Source: Blastococcus sp. TBT05-19
GTDB lineage: Bacteria; Actinomycetota; Actinomycetes; Mycobacteriales; Geodermatophilaceae
Direction of reading: 5' to 3'
DNA: 64,000 bases
Assembly: GCF_003319095.1 (NCBI RefSeq)
Contig: NZ_QOHI01000002.1
Location: forward strand, 310,001 to 374,000
The notes under the pieces were generated by a model that did no database searches, had not been told where the DNA came from, and saw only the letters and a list, made by a program, of their open reading frames with translations. Positions 43,809 through 53,268 of this stretch are shown here, piece after piece (position 1 is the first letter of the stretch; every line of letters starts with the position of its first letter). A program made the position numbers and the translations under genes.

Positions 43809-45520
43809 GCCGTCCGCAGGAGCCGACCGTGCCGGAGCAGCCGCCCCGGCGGCCGGAGCAGCACAGGGAGTCGACAGTGTCGATGGCGTCCACGACCACC
43901 GGACTCCCCGACCGCTACCGGCCGATCGACCAGATCGGGCCCGACGAGACGACCCCCACCGGCGTGATCCAGTGCTGGCGGGCCAAGGACCGCGTCCTCA
44001 ACCGGGACGTCGCCGTCCGGGTGCACACCCCCGCGGGGCCGGCCGCGCACGCCTGGATCACCCGCGCCCTCACCGCCGGCGGGCTGGCCACCCCGGCGCT
44101 GGCGATGGTCTACGACGCCTCCGAGGGGCGCGCCGGCGACGACGCCTCCCCCGGCGGTGCCGCCTACGTCGTCAACGAGTGGATCGACGGCGAGACGCTG
44201 GCCGACCGGCTCCGCTCCGGCCCCATGCCCGAGCGCGAGGTGCGGCTGGTCCTGCGCCGGCTCGCCGAGGGCGTCGCCGAGGCGCACCGCGCCGGCCTGG
44301 CCGTCGGCGGGCTGTCCCTGGACAACGTGGTGCTCCGCCCCAACGGCCTGGTGGGCCTCCGGGCGGTCCCCGCCGCGGCCGGCAGCTTCGACGGCGACGT
44401 CACGGCCCTCGGTGAGCTGCTCGAGGCCTGCCTCACCGGGACCGGCCCGGCCGCGCAGCCGCTCAGCGGCCCCTCAGACCTGGTCGCGCTGGCCCGCCGC
44501 GCGCGCTCGTCGGAGCCGGGCCAGGGGCTGTCCAGCGTCGCCGCCATGGCCGCGCTGCTGGCCGAGCGGCCGCGTGGTGGTGCGGCGCAGCCCAGCGGCG
44601 GCCGCAGCGACGACGGCGACGGGAAGCGCCGCCGCCTGCGGAAGACCGAGCCCGACACCGAGGCGCCCGTGCGGCTGGAGCCCGGCGCCCTCCCGCCGGT
44701 CCCGCCCGTGCCGGCGGTCCGTCCGGTGACCAGCGGCGCGCCCCTGCCGCCCGGGGCGCTCGGTGGCGACACGGTCGACGCCTCCGCGATCGAGGTCCCG
44801 GAGCGGGACGACGAGTCCTTCGGCATGCTGCCCGACGACGACCGGGCGAGCGGGCGGGACGACGACTACGACGAGGAGGACGGCGCCGGCCGGCACCGGC
44901 TGCTGGTGGTGGGCCTCCCGCTGCTGGCGCTCGCCGTCGTCATCGGGCTGGCCTTCTGGTTCGGCTCCAGCGTCCTGTCGGTGACCGGGTCGGTCGACGA
45001 CGTCGAGGGCTCGCTGCCCTCGTCGTCGGCACCGGCGGACGGTTCCGCGGCGCCCGAGGAGCCCACGGCCGGGCCGACCGCCGCCATCAGCTCCGCAGCG
45101 GTGTTCGACCCCTTCGGCGACGGCGAGCCGGAGAACGACGACGACGTCCCGCTCACCTTCGACGGCGACCCGGCGACCTCCTGGTCCACCCTCGCCTACC
45201 GCGGTTCCCCGGCCTTCGGGAACCTCAAGCCCGGTGTCGGCATCCTCTACGACCTCGGCAGCAGCCAGTCGCTCTCCGGGGTCACGATCGCCTCCCCCGT
45301 CCCGGGCGCGACCGTCGAGGTGCGCACCGGCGAGAGCGAGGGTCAGGCGCTGGAGGACTTCGAGGTCGCCACCGACGGCACCCTGGAGAACAGCACCGAG
45401 CTGACCTTCGAGGAGCCCGTCACGGCCCGCTACGTCCTGGTGTGGGTGACCGGCCTGGTCGACGACGCGGACGGCTTCTCCGCCCAGATCGGCGAGGTCG
45501 AGGTCAGCACCGCCGGCTGA
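43805..45520 (+). CDS. Membrane pseudokinase with extracellular discoidin-like domain (MviN partner)
   Basis: 571 residues. The N-terminal ~40-260 is a protein-kinase fold that lacks key residues: the ATP lysine position reads VAVRVHT, HRD is replaced by [11 protein letters not shown], and DFG is absent (GLRAVPAA), so catalysis is not expected. An acidic linker leads to a transmembrane helix (~365-390), then a Ser/Pro stretch and a C-terminal beta-sandwich ([24 protein letters not shown]) like carbohydrate-binding F5/8 domains. The fused mycobacterial version is phosphorylated by PknB and binds FhaA; no threonine was pinpointed here. ATGA overlap with murJ. Confidence 0.85.
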   Translation: MSRPQEPTVPEQPPRRPEQHRESTVSMASTTTGLPDRYRPIDQIGPDETTPTGVIQCWRAKDRVLNRDVAVRVHTPAGPAAHAWITRALTAGGLATPALAMVYDASEGRAGDDASPGGAAYVVNEWIDGETLADRLRSGPMPEREVRLVLRRLAEGVAEAHRAGLAVGGLSLDNVVLRPNGLVGLRAVPAAAGSFDGDVTALGELLEACLTGTGPAAQPLSGPSDLVALARRARSSEPGQGLSSVAAMAALLAERPRGGAAQPSGGRSDDGDGKRRRLRKTEPDTEAPVRLEPGALPPVPPVPAVRPVTSGAPLPPGALGGDTVDASAIEVPERDDESFGMLPDDDRASGRDDDYDEEDGAGRHRLLVVGLPLLALAVVIGLAFWFGSSVLSVTGSVDDVEGSLPSSSAPADGSAAPEEPTAGPTAAISSAAVFDPFGDGEPENDDDVPLTFDGDPATSWSTLAYRGSPAFGNLKPGVGILYDLGSSQSLSGVTIASPVPGATVEVRTGESEGQALEDFEVATDGTLENSTELTFEEPVTARYVLVWVTGLVDDADGFSAQIGEVEVSTAG

Positions 45521-45574
45521 GCGAGGCCCCGCAGCCCGTCCGGGGGACGGCACCCACGGGTGGAATGCCGCACC

Positions 45575-45580
45575 TACGAT
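45575..45580 (+). promoter_or_regulatory. -10 hexamer of trxB (leaderless)
   Basis: TACGAT ends 7 nt before the GTG at 45588. No clear -35 and no ribosome-binding site, consistent with a leaderless message. Confidence 0.55.
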
Positions 45581-45587
45581 CCTGGTT

Positions 45588-46619
45588 GTGGACCCCGTGA
45601 GCGCGAGCACCGAGAACAACCCGACGCCCGGCCCGGCCGTGACCACCGAGGAGATCGTCGATCCGGTCATCCCGCCGGCCGAGCACGACGGCATCCGTGA
45701 CCTGATCATCATCGGCTCCGGTCCGGCCGGTTACACGGCCGCCACCTACGCCGCGCGCGCCAACCTGCACCCCCTGGTCTTCGAGGGCTCGCAGTTCGGC
45801 GGCGCGCTGATGACGACCACCGAGGTCGAGAACTTCCCCGGCTTCCCCGAGGGGATCCAGGGCCCGCAGCTCATGGACGACATGCGCACGCAGGCCGAGA
45901 AGTTCGGCGCCGAGCTCGTGCCCTCGGACGTGACCGAGGTCGACCTCACCGCCACCCCGAAGATCGTCAAGGTGGGCGACACGGTGCACCGGGCGCACGC
46001 GGTGATCGTGGCGACCGGGTCCAAGTACCGCTACCTCGGCCTGGACAACGAGCAGCGCCTGCTCGGCCGGGGTGTGTCGGCCTGTGCCACCTGCGACGGG
46101 TTCTTCTTCCGCGACCAGGACATCGTGGTCGTCGGCGGTGGCGACTCGGCGATGGAGGAGGCCACCTTCCTCACCCGCTTCGCCAAGAGCGTGACCGTGG
46201 TGCACCGGCGCGAGGAGCTCCGGGCCTCGAAGATCATGGTCAAGCGCGCGCAGGACAACGAGAAGATCCGCTGGGCGCTCGGCAAGCAGGTCACCGACGT
46301 CCTCGGCGACTCCACCGTCTCCGCCGTCCAGCTGACCGACGTAGCCAGCGGCAGCACCGAGACCGTGCCGGTGACCGGCATGTTCGTGGCGATCGGCCAC
46401 GACCCGCGCAGCGAGCTGTTCGCGGGTCAGCTCAAGCTGGACGACGAGGGCTACATCCGGGTGGAGCACCCCAGCACCCGCACCAACATCGACGGGGTCT
46501 TCGCCTGCGGCGACGTGGTCGACCACATCTACCGCCAGGCGATCACGTCGGCCGGCACCGGTGCCGCCGCGGCGATCGACGCGGAGCGCTGGCTCGCCGA
46601 CACGTTCGACGAGCGCTGA
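45588..46619 (+). CDS. trxB: Thioredoxin reductase
   Basis: NADPH-dependent flavoenzyme reducing thioredoxin. 343 residues with FAD motif [18 protein letters not shown] (~41-58), redox-active CATCDG (~166-171), NADPH motif [15 protein letters not shown] and the C-terminal FAD motif GVFACGDVV. About 35 extra N-terminal residues precede the usual start region; the GTG at 45588 is supported by the -10 position, and a second GTG at 45597 is possible. The trxA gene is 80 bp downstream. SigM and its anti-sigma gene, found just before trxB in mycobacteria, are absent here. Confidence 0.96.
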   Translation: MDPVSASTENNPTPGPAVTTEEIVDPVIPPAEHDGIRDLIIIGSGPAGYTAATYAARANLHPLVFEGSQFGGALMTTTEVENFPGFPEGIQGPQLMDDMRTQAEKFGAELVPSDVTEVDLTATPKIVKVGDTVHRAHAVIVATGSKYRYLGLDNEQRLLGRGVSACATCDGFFFRDQDIVVVGGGDSAMEEATFLTRFAKSVTVVHRREELRASKIMVKRAQDNEKIRWALGKQVTDVLGDSTVSAVQLTDVASGSTETVPVTGMFVAIGHDPRSELFAGQLKLDDEGYIRVEHPSTRTNIDGVFACGDVVDHIYRQAITSAGTGAAAAIDAERWLADTFDER

Positions 46620-46699
46620 GGAACTCCCCCCATCACTCGCACGCTCGCGGCGGGCCCGTGCGGCCGCGCCGTTCCATCCCCTACAGAAGGAGAACGACC

Positions 46700-47026
46700 A
46701 TGGCAGGCAACACCGTGACGGTCACCGACGCCAGCTTCGCCACCGACGTGCTGGGCAGCGACAAGCCCGTACTCGTGGACTTCTGGGCGGAGTGGTGCGG
46801 CCCGTGCAAGATGGTCGCCCCCGTCCTCGAGGAGATCGCCTCCGAGCACGGCGAGAAGCTGACCATCGCCAAGCTCAACATCGACGAGAACCCGCAGATC
46901 GCCCGTGACTACCAGGTCATGTCGATCCCGACCATGACGGTCTTCCAGGGCGGCAAGCCGGTCAAGAGCATCATCGGCGCCAAGCCCAAGGGCGCGATCC
47001 TGAACGACCTCGCCGACTACATCTGA
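46700..47026 (+). CDS. trxA: Thioredoxin
   Basis: A 108-residue thiol-disulfide exchanger with the active site FWAEWCGPCKMVAP (~28-41) and cis-proline loop MSIPTMTVF. Length is normal. ATG 46700 has a strong AGAAGGAGA ribosome-binding site, supporting this start over one 14 codons upstream. Followed by an intrinsic terminator; thus trxB-trxA form a unit. Confidence 0.97.
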   Translation: MAGNTVTVTDASFATDVLGSDKPVLVDFWAEWCGPCKMVAPVLEEIASEHGEKLTIAKLNIDENPQIARDYQVMSIPTMTVFQGGKPVKSIIGAKPKGAILNDLADYI

Positions 47027-47085
47027 CGGACACAACCCCTGCCCCCCGCTGCGGGGGCCGGGACCGCTCACTCCGCGTAGCGACC

Positions 47086-47118
47086 AGGCCCCACCCGTCC
47101 ACCGGACGGGTGGGGCCT
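47086..47118 (+). terminator. Terminator of trxB-trxA
   Basis: A perfect 15-bp inverted repeat (47086-47100 and 47104-47118) with loop ACC, followed by TCGTCGTC. A smaller CCCCCGC-TGC-GGGGG hairpin precedes it near 47043-47058. Confidence 0.88.
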
Positions 47119-47191
47119 TCGTCGTCCTCGGGGGAGCGGGGCAGCCCCCGGTGGGCCGCTCCGGGACGGAGGGACCACAATCGGTGACACG

Positions 47192-48346
47192 ATGGGAACC
47201 GACAGCCGCATGCAGATCCTCCGGCGGGGAGACCGTGGGCCGGCCGTGGCCGACGTGCACGCCGCCCTGCGGAGCCTGGGCCTCCTGCCGCCGACCGCCG
47301 CCGACGGTCCCGAGCCGCCTCTGGAGGCCGCCGAGTACGACGCGTCCACCGAGCTCGCCGTCCGGCACTTCCAGCAGGTCCGCGGGCTGTCCGTGGACGG
47401 ACGCGTCGGCGAGGAGACCTACCGGGCGCTGAGCGAGGCGCGCTGGTCACTCGGTGACCGTTTGCTGCGGTACGACCCCGAGCGCCCCATGCGCGGCGAC
47501 GACGTCACCAACCTGCAGGAGCGGCTGCTCGAGCTCGGGTACGACGCCGGGCGGGCCGACGGCATCCTGGGCCCGGAGACCGAGTCGGGGCTCCGGGCCT
47601 TCCAGCGCGACTACGGGCTGACCTCCGACGGCACCTGCGGCCCGGCCACGCTCCGTGCTCTCCGGCAACTCGGCCGCAAGGTGACCGGCGGCCGCCCGCA
47701 GCTGCTGCGGCAGAGCGCCTCCTTCGTGGAGAGCGGGCCGCACCTGATCGGCCGCAGGATCGTCGTCGACCCGGGCCACGGCGGCAGCGACGCCGGGTTC
47801 GCCGCCGGGGAGACCACCGAGTCCGACCTGGTCTTCGACCTCGCCTCGCGCATCGAGGGCCGGCTGGCCGCCGCCGGGGCCACCGTCTACCTCACCCGCG
47901 GCCGGACGCAGAACCCCGAGCACGCCGAGCGGACCAGGTTCGCCAACGACGCCCGCGCCGACCTGTTCATCTCCCTGCACATGGACTCGCACGACTCCGA
48001 GCACGCGCGCGGCGTCGCCAGCTACTACTACGGCACCGGGTCCGGAGCCTCCTCCACCGTGGGGGAGGAGTTCGCCGACCTCGTCCGCCGCGAGGTGGTG
48101 GCCCGCACCGGCCTGCTCGACCTCGGCTCGCACCCCAAGACCTGGGACCTGCTCCGGATGACGCGCATGCCGGCCGTCCGGCTGGACTGCGGGTACCTCT
48201 CGCACCCCGTCGACCGGCTGCTGCTGCTCGACGCCCGCGTGCGCAGTGCCATCGCGCACGCCGTCCTGGCCGCCGTGCAGCGCCTCTACCTCCCCGCCGA
48301 GGCCGACCCGCCCACCGGCACCTTCTCGCTGCCCACGCGCGTCTGA
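47192..48346 (+). CDS. cwlM: CwlM-like N-acetylmuramoyl-L-alanine amidase family protein
   Basis: 384 residues, no signal peptide. Two peptidoglycan-binding repeats (~8-70 and ~90-160; GYDAGRADGILGPETESGLR) are followed by an amidase_3 domain with zinc ligands in DPGHGGSDAGF, ETTESDLVFD and SLHMDSH. The late motif where hydrolases usually have a catalytic Glu reads VRLDCGYLSHP, i.e. Asp. In mycobacteria the cytoplasmic CwlM is a PknB-phosphorylated activator of MurA rather than a wall hydrolase; the absence of a signal peptide fits that role. ATG 47192 follows a CACAAT -10-like element by 10 nt. Confidence 0.9.
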   Translation: MGTDSRMQILRRGDRGPAVADVHAALRSLGLLPPTAADGPEPPLEAAEYDASTELAVRHFQQVRGLSVDGRVGEETYRALSEARWSLGDRLLRYDPERPMRGDDVTNLQERLLELGYDAGRADGILGPETESGLRAFQRDYGLTSDGTCGPATLRALRQLGRKVTGGRPQLLRQSASFVESGPHLIGRRIVVDPGHGGSDAGFAAGETTESDLVFDLASRIEGRLAAAGATVYLTRGRTQNPEHAERTRFANDARADLFISLHMDSHDSEHARGVASYYYGTGSGASSTVGEEFADLVRREVVARTGLLDLGSHPKTWDLLRMTRMPAVRLDCGYLSHPVDRLLLLDARVRSAIAHAVLAAVQRLYLPAEADPPTGTFSLPTRV

Positions 48347-48351
48347 AGGGA

Positions 48352-48484
48352 GATGGCACTGCGATCCTCCGGATCGCACCGCGATGACACCGTCGTCCTC
48401 CGGACGACACCGCGGCCACGTGCCGTCCCCTGCTGAGCGGAGCCGTTGATTCGTCCCTGCGCGGGACCCTCCGGGCCCCACTCG
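48352..48484. repeat. Structured intergenic repeat, family 2, copy F
   Basis: Two successive 7-bp hairpins with TCC loops, GCGATCC/GGATCGC (48361-48377) and GTCGTCC/GGACGAC (48392-48408), then the shared CCACGTGCCGTCCC, then the 24-base core at 48461-48484. The second hairpin changes base pairs on both sides relative to the first. Confidence 0.8.
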
Positions 48485-48562
48485 GGCCGACGGTGCCCCT
48501 CACCGCTCGCCAGACGCCGCCGGACGCCTCGCCTCCGTACGGAGCCTCGAGCACCGCGGGCT

Positions 48563-48568
48563 TAGACT
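48563..48568 (+). promoter_or_regulatory. -10 hexamer of the aminotransferase gene (leaderless)
   Basis: TAGACT ends 7 nt before the GTG at 48576, with no ribosome-binding site, suggesting transcription starts at the GTG. Confidence 0.6.
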
Positions 48569-48575
48569 CCTGGGG

Positions 48576-50000
48576 GTGGCCACCAACCCGCCCGGCTCTC
48601 CCGCCGGTCCCGGTCAGCCGGGCACGCACCTGAGCACCGGTGCGCAGCCCCACGTCGTCCCGCGTCACCCGCGGCTGGACCCCCTGGCCGACCGCTACGC
48701 AGCACGGACGCACGGGATGCAGGCCTCGGAGATCCGCGCGCTGTTCTCGGTCGTGAGCCGCCCCGAGGTCGTCTCGCTGGCCGGTGGCATGCCCGCCGTC
48801 ACCGCGCTGCCGCTGGACGCCGTCGGCTCGATGATCGGCGAGCTGGTGTCCGGCATGGGCGCCCAGACCCTCCAGTACGGCTCCGGCCAGGGCGACCCGC
48901 GGCTGCGCGAGCGGATCTGCGACGTCATGGCGCTCGAGGGCATCACCGACGCCTCGCCCAGCGAGGTCGTCGTCACCGTGGGGTCCCAGCAGGGCCTGGA
49001 CCTGATCACCCGCGTCTTCTGCGACCCGGGCGACACGATCCTCGCCGAGGGCCCCTCCTACGTCGGCGCGCTCGGCGTCTTCCAAGCCGCCCAGGCCCGC
49101 GTCCGGCACGTCGCCATGGACGACGACGGGCTCATCCCCGAGGCGCTGGAGGAGGCCCTGGCCGACTGCCGCGCCGCCGGCGAGCGGGTCAAGTTCCTCT
49201 ACACGGTGCCGAACTTCCACAACCCGGCCGGCGTGACCCTCTCCGAGGAGCGCCGCGAGGCCGTCATGGCCATCGCCGAGCGGCACGACCTGCTGATCAT
49301 CGAGGACAACCCCTACGGCCTGCTCGGCTTCGAGCAGGAGCCGATGCGCGCGCTGCGGGCCCGCAACAACCAGCGGGTCATCTACCTCGGCTCGTTCTCC
49401 AAGACGTTCTCACCGGGCCTGCGGGTGGGCTGGGTGCTCGCGCCGCTGGCCGTGCGCGAGAAGCTGGTGCTGGCCACGGAGGCGCAGGTCCTCTGCCCGC
49501 CGTCGCTCACCCAGTACGCGGTCGCCCGGTACCTGGACACCCAGCCCTGGCGCGAGCAGATCAAGGTCTTCTCCGAGCTGTACCGGGAGCGGCGGGACGC
49601 CGCCCTGGAGTCGTTGTCGGCGCTGATGCCGGCCGGCACGGTCTGGACCCAGCCCAGGGGCGGGTTCTACGTCTGGCTGAAGCTGCCGCACGGGCTGGAC
49701 GCCAAGCTGATGCAGCCCCGCGCGGTCGGCGCGCACGTCGCCTACGTGCCGGGCATCGGCTTCTTCGCCGACGGCAACGGCCAGGAGTACATGCGGCTGT
49801 CCTACTGCTACCCCGAGCCCGACCAGATCCGCGAGGGCGTCCGCCGGCTGGCCCGCGTCGTCGAGGCCGAGCTGGACCTGCACTCCACCTTCGACAAGGT
49901 CGACACCGGTACGTTCCGGGCGATCCCGCCGGGATCGGGGCACGACGCCGAGCAGATGGTCGGGCCGGCGAACAGCGACACCTTCGAGGACGGACGATGA
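48576..50000 (+). CDS. PLP-dependent aminotransferase (class I/II, 2-aminoadipate type)
   Basis: 474 residues. Motifs: SLAGGMPAVTALPLDA, LQYGSGQGDPRLRE (~105), the tyrosine-aspartate pair in NFHNPAGVTLSEERR, IIEDNPYGLL, and the PLP lysine in LGSFSKTFSPGLRVGW (~275). The fold group includes KAT/Aro8-like and LysN enzymes; substrate unknown. An N-terminal tail of ~35 residues is Pro/Gly-rich, and a ~40-residue tail follows the core. ATGA overlap with the Ddl-like ligase implies joint function. Confidence 0.85.
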   Translation: MATNPPGSPAGPGQPGTHLSTGAQPHVVPRHPRLDPLADRYAARTHGMQASEIRALFSVVSRPEVVSLAGGMPAVTALPLDAVGSMIGELVSGMGAQTLQYGSGQGDPRLRERICDVMALEGITDASPSEVVVTVGSQQGLDLITRVFCDPGDTILAEGPSYVGALGVFQAAQARVRHVAMDDDGLIPEALEEALADCRAAGERVKFLYTVPNFHNPAGVTLSEERREAVMAIAERHDLLIIEDNPYGLLGFEQEPMRALRARNNQRVIYLGSFSKTFSPGLRVGWVLAPLAVREKLVLATEAQVLCPPSLTQYAVARYLDTQPWREQIKVFSELYRERRDAALESLSALMPAGTVWTQPRGGFYVWLKLPHGLDAKLMQPRAVGAHVAYVPGIGFFADGNGQEYMRLSYCYPEPDQIREGVRRLARVVEAELDLHSTFDKVDTGTFRAIPPGSGHDAEQMVGPANSDTFEDGR

Positions 50001-50992
50001 GCGAGACAGCGCCCGCAGCCAGCCCCGCGGCAGCGCCCCCGGCGCACCCGCTGCGCGCCGTCGTCCTGGCCGGTGGGCTGACCTTCGAGCGCGAGGTCAG
50101 CCTGTCCTCCGGCACCCAGGTGGTCGAGGAGCTCACCCGCGCCGGCCTGGACGCCGAGCTGCGGGACGCCGACGCCGAGCTGCTGCCCGGACTGGCCGCG
50201 GCCCCCGCCGACGCCGTCTTCATCGCGCTGCACGGCGCCACGGGGGAGGACGGCGCCCTGCGCGCGGTGCTCGACCTCGCCGGCGTGCCCTACGTCGGCT
50301 CCCCGGCCTCGGCCTGCCGGCTGGCGTGGGACAAGCCGGCCGCCAAGTCCGTCGTCCGCTCCGCCGGGGTCACGACGCCGGACTGGGTCGCCCTCCCGCA
50401 CAGCACCTTCCGCGAGCTGGGCGCCGGCGCGGTGCTCGACCTGATGGTGGCCCGCCTGGGACTGCCCCTCATGGTGAAGCCTGCGTCGGGCGGCTCGGCC
50501 CTCGGCGTCCAGAAGGTCGGCCGGGTCGAGGACCTGCCGGCGGCGATGGTGAGCTGCTTCGCCTACGGCGACACCGTGATGGTGGAGCGCTACGTGGACG
50601 GCGTCGAGCTGGCCCTCGCCGTGGTCGACCTCGGTGACGGCCCGCGGGCCCTGCCGGCCGTGGAGATCGAGCCGGCGTCCGGCGTCTTCGACTACACGTC
50701 GCGCTACACGCCCGGGCTCACCGAGTACCACGCCCCGGCGCGCGTCTCCGACGAGGTCGCCGAGCGGGCCGCGGCTCTCGCGGTCCAGGTGCACGAAGCC
50801 CTCGGCCTGGCCGACCTCTCGCGCACCGACGCGATCGTGACGCCGGACGGCGAGGTGCACTTCCTCGAGGTGAACGTCTCCCCGGGGCTGACCGAGACGT
50901 CGATGTTCCCGATGGCCGTGGAGGCCGCCGGGCACGAGCTCGGCGACGTGCTCGCCCGCCTGCTCGCCCGCCGGGCCGAGATCGCTCGTTGA
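49997..50992 (+). CDS. D-alanine--D-alanine ligase family ATP-grasp enzyme
   Basis: 331 residues. The N-terminal VVLAGGLTFEREVSLSSGTQ is the family signature, with FIALHGATGEDGALRAVLDL, the ATP-grasp lysine loop LMVKPASGGSALGVQKV, and HFLEVNVSPGLTETSMFP for metal and substrate binding. It could be a second Ddl or form another dipeptide; actinobacteria usually have their main ddl elsewhere. Overlaps the aminotransferase stop (ATGA). Ends before a perfect terminator shared with parB. Confidence 0.85.
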   Translation: MSETAPAASPAAAPPAHPLRAVVLAGGLTFEREVSLSSGTQVVEELTRAGLDAELRDADAELLPGLAAAPADAVFIALHGATGEDGALRAVLDLAGVPYVGSPASACRLAWDKPAAKSVVRSAGVTTPDWVALPHSTFRELGAGAVLDLMVARLGLPLMVKPASGGSALGVQKVGRVEDLPAAMVSCFAYGDTVMVERYVDGVELALAVVDLGDGPRALPAVEIEPASGVFDYTSRYTPGLTEYHAPARVSDEVAERAAALAVQVHEALGLADLSRTDAIVTPDGEVHFLEVNVSPGLTETSMFPMAVEAAGHELGDVLARLLARRAEIAR

Positions 50993-51009
50993 CACCACCC
51001 GCCACTCCC

Positions 51010-51050
51010 ACAACGGGGGCCTTACGTCAGTGACGTAAGGCCCCCGTTGT
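51010..51050. terminator. Bidirectional terminator between Ddl-like gene and parB
   Basis: A perfect 20-bp inverted repeat (51010-51029 and 51031-51050) around a single central base, the longest such hairpin in the window, placed between convergent stops. Its AC-rich ends give TTGT tails on both strands. Confidence 0.9.
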
Positions 51051-51065
51051 GCAGAGAGGTGCTGG

Positions 51066-52124
51066 TCAGCCCTCTGCGCGGCGCCCGGTGATGTCCGGCG
51101 CCATGACACCGATGATGCGCTGCAGGTCGTCCACCGATCCGAACTCGACGACGATCTTGCCCTTGGACCGGCCGATCTGGATCTTGACCTTGGTCTCGAA
51201 CATGTCCGACAGCCGCGAGCCCAGCTCCTCCACCCCCGGCGCCGAGATCCGCCGGCTGCGGCGCTTCGCGGTCGGCTCCTCCGCGGCGGCCATCGCGACG
51301 GCCTCCTCGGTCGCCCGGACCGAGAGGCCCTCGGCGACGATCCGGGTCGCCAGCGCGTCCTGCGCCGCCGGGTCGTGCAGCCCGAGCAGAGCGCGGGCGT
51401 GCCCCGCCGAGATGACGCCGGCGGCGACGCGCGTCTGCACCTTCACCGGCAGCTTCATCAGCCGGATCGTGTTGGTGACCTGCGAGCGGCTGCGGCCGAT
51501 CCGGCTGGCCAGCTCCTCGTGGGTGGCGCCGAACTCCTCCAGCAGCTGCTGGTAGGCCGCCGCCTCCTCCAGCGGGTTGAGCTGGACGCGGTGGATGTTC
51601 TCCAGGAGGGCGTCGCGCAGCATCGCGTCGTCGGTGGTGTCGCGGACGATGGCCGGGACGGTGTCCAGGCCCGCCGCGCGGGAGGCCCGCAGCCGGCGCT
51701 CGCCCATGATGAGCTCGTAGCGGCCGTCGGTCGCTTCGCGCACGACGATGGGCTGCAGCAGGCCGAACTCCCGGACGCTGTGGGTCAGCTCCTCCAGCGC
51801 CTCGTCGTCGAACACCTGGCGCGGCTGCTTCGGGTTCGGGACGACGTCGTCCACGGCGACCTCGCGCAGCTGTGCTCCGGGGACGCCGACCGCCGCGCTC
51901 TCCGCCGCGGGAGCGGGCGGCGGGACCAGGCTGACCGGCGATGCCGGCTGAGCCGAGGGTCCGTCGTCCGGCGTGGCAGCCGGCGACTCGTCCGACTCCG
52001 CGGGTCGGGCATCCGGCTCCGCGGCCGGGGCCGGTGCCGGAGGGGCGACCGGCGCCGGGGTGGGCGCAGGCCCGGTCGGGATGAGCGCCGCCAGCCCGCG
52101 TCCCAGGCCGCCTCGCTTCGTCAT
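51066..52124 (-). CDS. parB: Chromosome partitioning protein ParB
   Basis: A CTP-dependent DNA clamp that loads at parS. 352 residues: the N-terminal [14 protein letters not shown] motif that stimulates ParA ATPase, a Pro/Ala linker, then [17 protein letters not shown], the CTP-binding [12 protein letters not shown] and [17 protein letters not shown], a helix-turn-helix ([18 protein letters not shown]), and the C-terminal dimer domain. ATG 52124 has GAGGAG upstream, so the frame's longer extension is not used. parA precedes it with 25 bp between. Confidence 0.95.
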   Translation of the reverse strand: MTKRGGLGRGLAALIPTGPAPTPAPVAPPAPAPAAEPDARPAESDESPAATPDDGPSAQPASPVSLVPPPAPAAESAAVGVPGAQLREVAVDDVVPNPKQPRQVFDDEALEELTHSVREFGLLQPIVVREATDGRYELIMGERRLRASRAAGLDTVPAIVRDTTDDAMLRDALLENIHRVQLNPLEEAAAYQQLLEEFGATHEELASRIGRSRSQVTNTIRLMKLPVKVQTRVAAGVISAGHARALLGLHDPAAQDALATRIVAEGLSVRATEEAVAMAAAEEPTAKRRSRRISAPGVEELGSRLSDMFETKVKIQIGRSKGKIVVEFGSVDDLQRIIGVMAPDITGRRAEG

Positions 52125-52149
52125 GACTGCTCCTCGTCGGGAGTGGTGC

Positions 52150-53214
52150 TCACTGGGAACCGTGCGTCTGGGAGCTGGGGGTGCGGAACGGCTCGGCCGT
52201 GTCCCCGAAGGACAGGGCCCCCACGGGGGTGGCGCCGGGCCCACCGGTCGCGGCGTCGAGCGGCTGCAGGTCGACCCCGCGCCGGGCGAGCTCGCGCGCG
52301 GCCTCCACGTAGCTGGTCGAGCCACGGGAGCCCGGGTCGTAGGTCAGCACCGACTGGCCGTAGCCCGGCGCCTCGGAGACCCGGACGTTGCGCGGGATGA
52401 CCGCCTCCAGCACCACGTCACCGAAGTGGTTGCGGACCTCGTCGGCCACCTGGTCGGCCAGCTTGGTGCGGCCGTCGTACATGGTCAGGAGGATCGTCCG
52501 CACGGCGATGCCGGGGTTCAGGTGCTGCCGGACCAGGTCGATGTTGTTGAGCAGCTGGCCCAGACCCTCGAGCGCGTAGTACTCGCACTGGATCGGGATG
52601 AGCACCTCGTCGCCGGCCACGAGCGCGTTCAGCGTGAGCAGCCCGAGCGACGGCGGGCAGTCGATGAGCACGTAGTGCGGGCGGCGCTCCTGGGGGAGGG
52701 CCGCGACGTAGGCCTCGATCGCGCGCCGGAGCCGGTGCTCGCGCGCGACGACGGAGACCAGCTCGATCTCCGCGCCGGCCAGGTCGATGGTCGCCGGGAC
52801 GCAGAGCAGGTTCGGGCTCGCCGTCGTCGGGTGGACCACCTCGGACAGGGTGCTGTCGCCGACGAGGGCGTCGTAGATCGACGGCGTACCGACGGTGTGC
52901 TCGACGCCGAGGGCGGTGCTGGCGTTGCCTTGGGGATCCAGGTCGACGACCAGGGTGCGCAGACCGTAGAGGGCGAGCGCGACTCCCAGGTTCACGGTGG
53001 ACGTGGTCTTCCCGACCCCGCCCTTCTGGTTGGCGATCGTGATGACCCGGATCCGCCCGGGCGCCGGGAAGGGCTCCTGCTGCGCCGCGTGCAGGACTCG
53101 GGTCGCGCGCAGCGCCTCCATGGCGATCGGGCTGTCGAAGTCACCCATCCCGTAGGAGGAAGCCGACGACTGGTCGGCGAGGCTGCTGCGCAGCCGCTCG
53201 CCCGGGTCGGTCAT
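52150..53214 (-). CDS. parA: Chromosome partitioning ATPase ParA
   Basis: 354 residues, Walker-type ATPase that positions origins with ParB. The deviant Walker A is [14 protein letters not shown] (~87-100), with [11 protein letters not shown] and [17 protein letters not shown]. The first ~65 residues are variable. ATG 53214 has an AAGGA ribosome-binding site at 7 nt. The 83-bp gap to rsmG contains two parS palindromes. Confidence 0.96.
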   Translation of the reverse strand: MTDPGERLRSSLADQSSASSYGMGDFDSPIAMEALRATRVLHAAQQEPFPAPGRIRVITIANQKGGVGKTTSTVNLGVALALYGLRTLVVDLDPQGNASTALGVEHTVGTPSIYDALVGDSTLSEVVHPTTASPNLLCVPATIDLAGAEIELVSVVAREHRLRRAIEAYVAALPQERRPHYVLIDCPPSLGLLTLNALVAGDEVLIPIQCEYYALEGLGQLLNNIDLVRQHLNPGIAVRTILLTMYDGRTKLADQVADEVRNHFGDVVLEAVIPRNVRVSEAPGYGQSVLTYDPGSRGSTSYVEAARELARRGVDLQPLDAATGGPGATPVGALSFGDTAEPFRTPSSQTHGSQ

Positions 53215-53235
53215 CGCAGGTCCTTCCGCTGCCGG

Positions 53236-53251
53236 CGTTTCACGTGGAACG
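53236..53251. promoter_or_regulatory. parS site upstream of parA
   Basis: CGTTTCACGTGGAACG, one mismatch from a perfect palindrome. It lies 22 bp before the parA start, so ParB bound here could also repress parAB. Confidence 0.82.
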
Positions 53252-53268
53252 GGGTGGGCATGTGGTCC

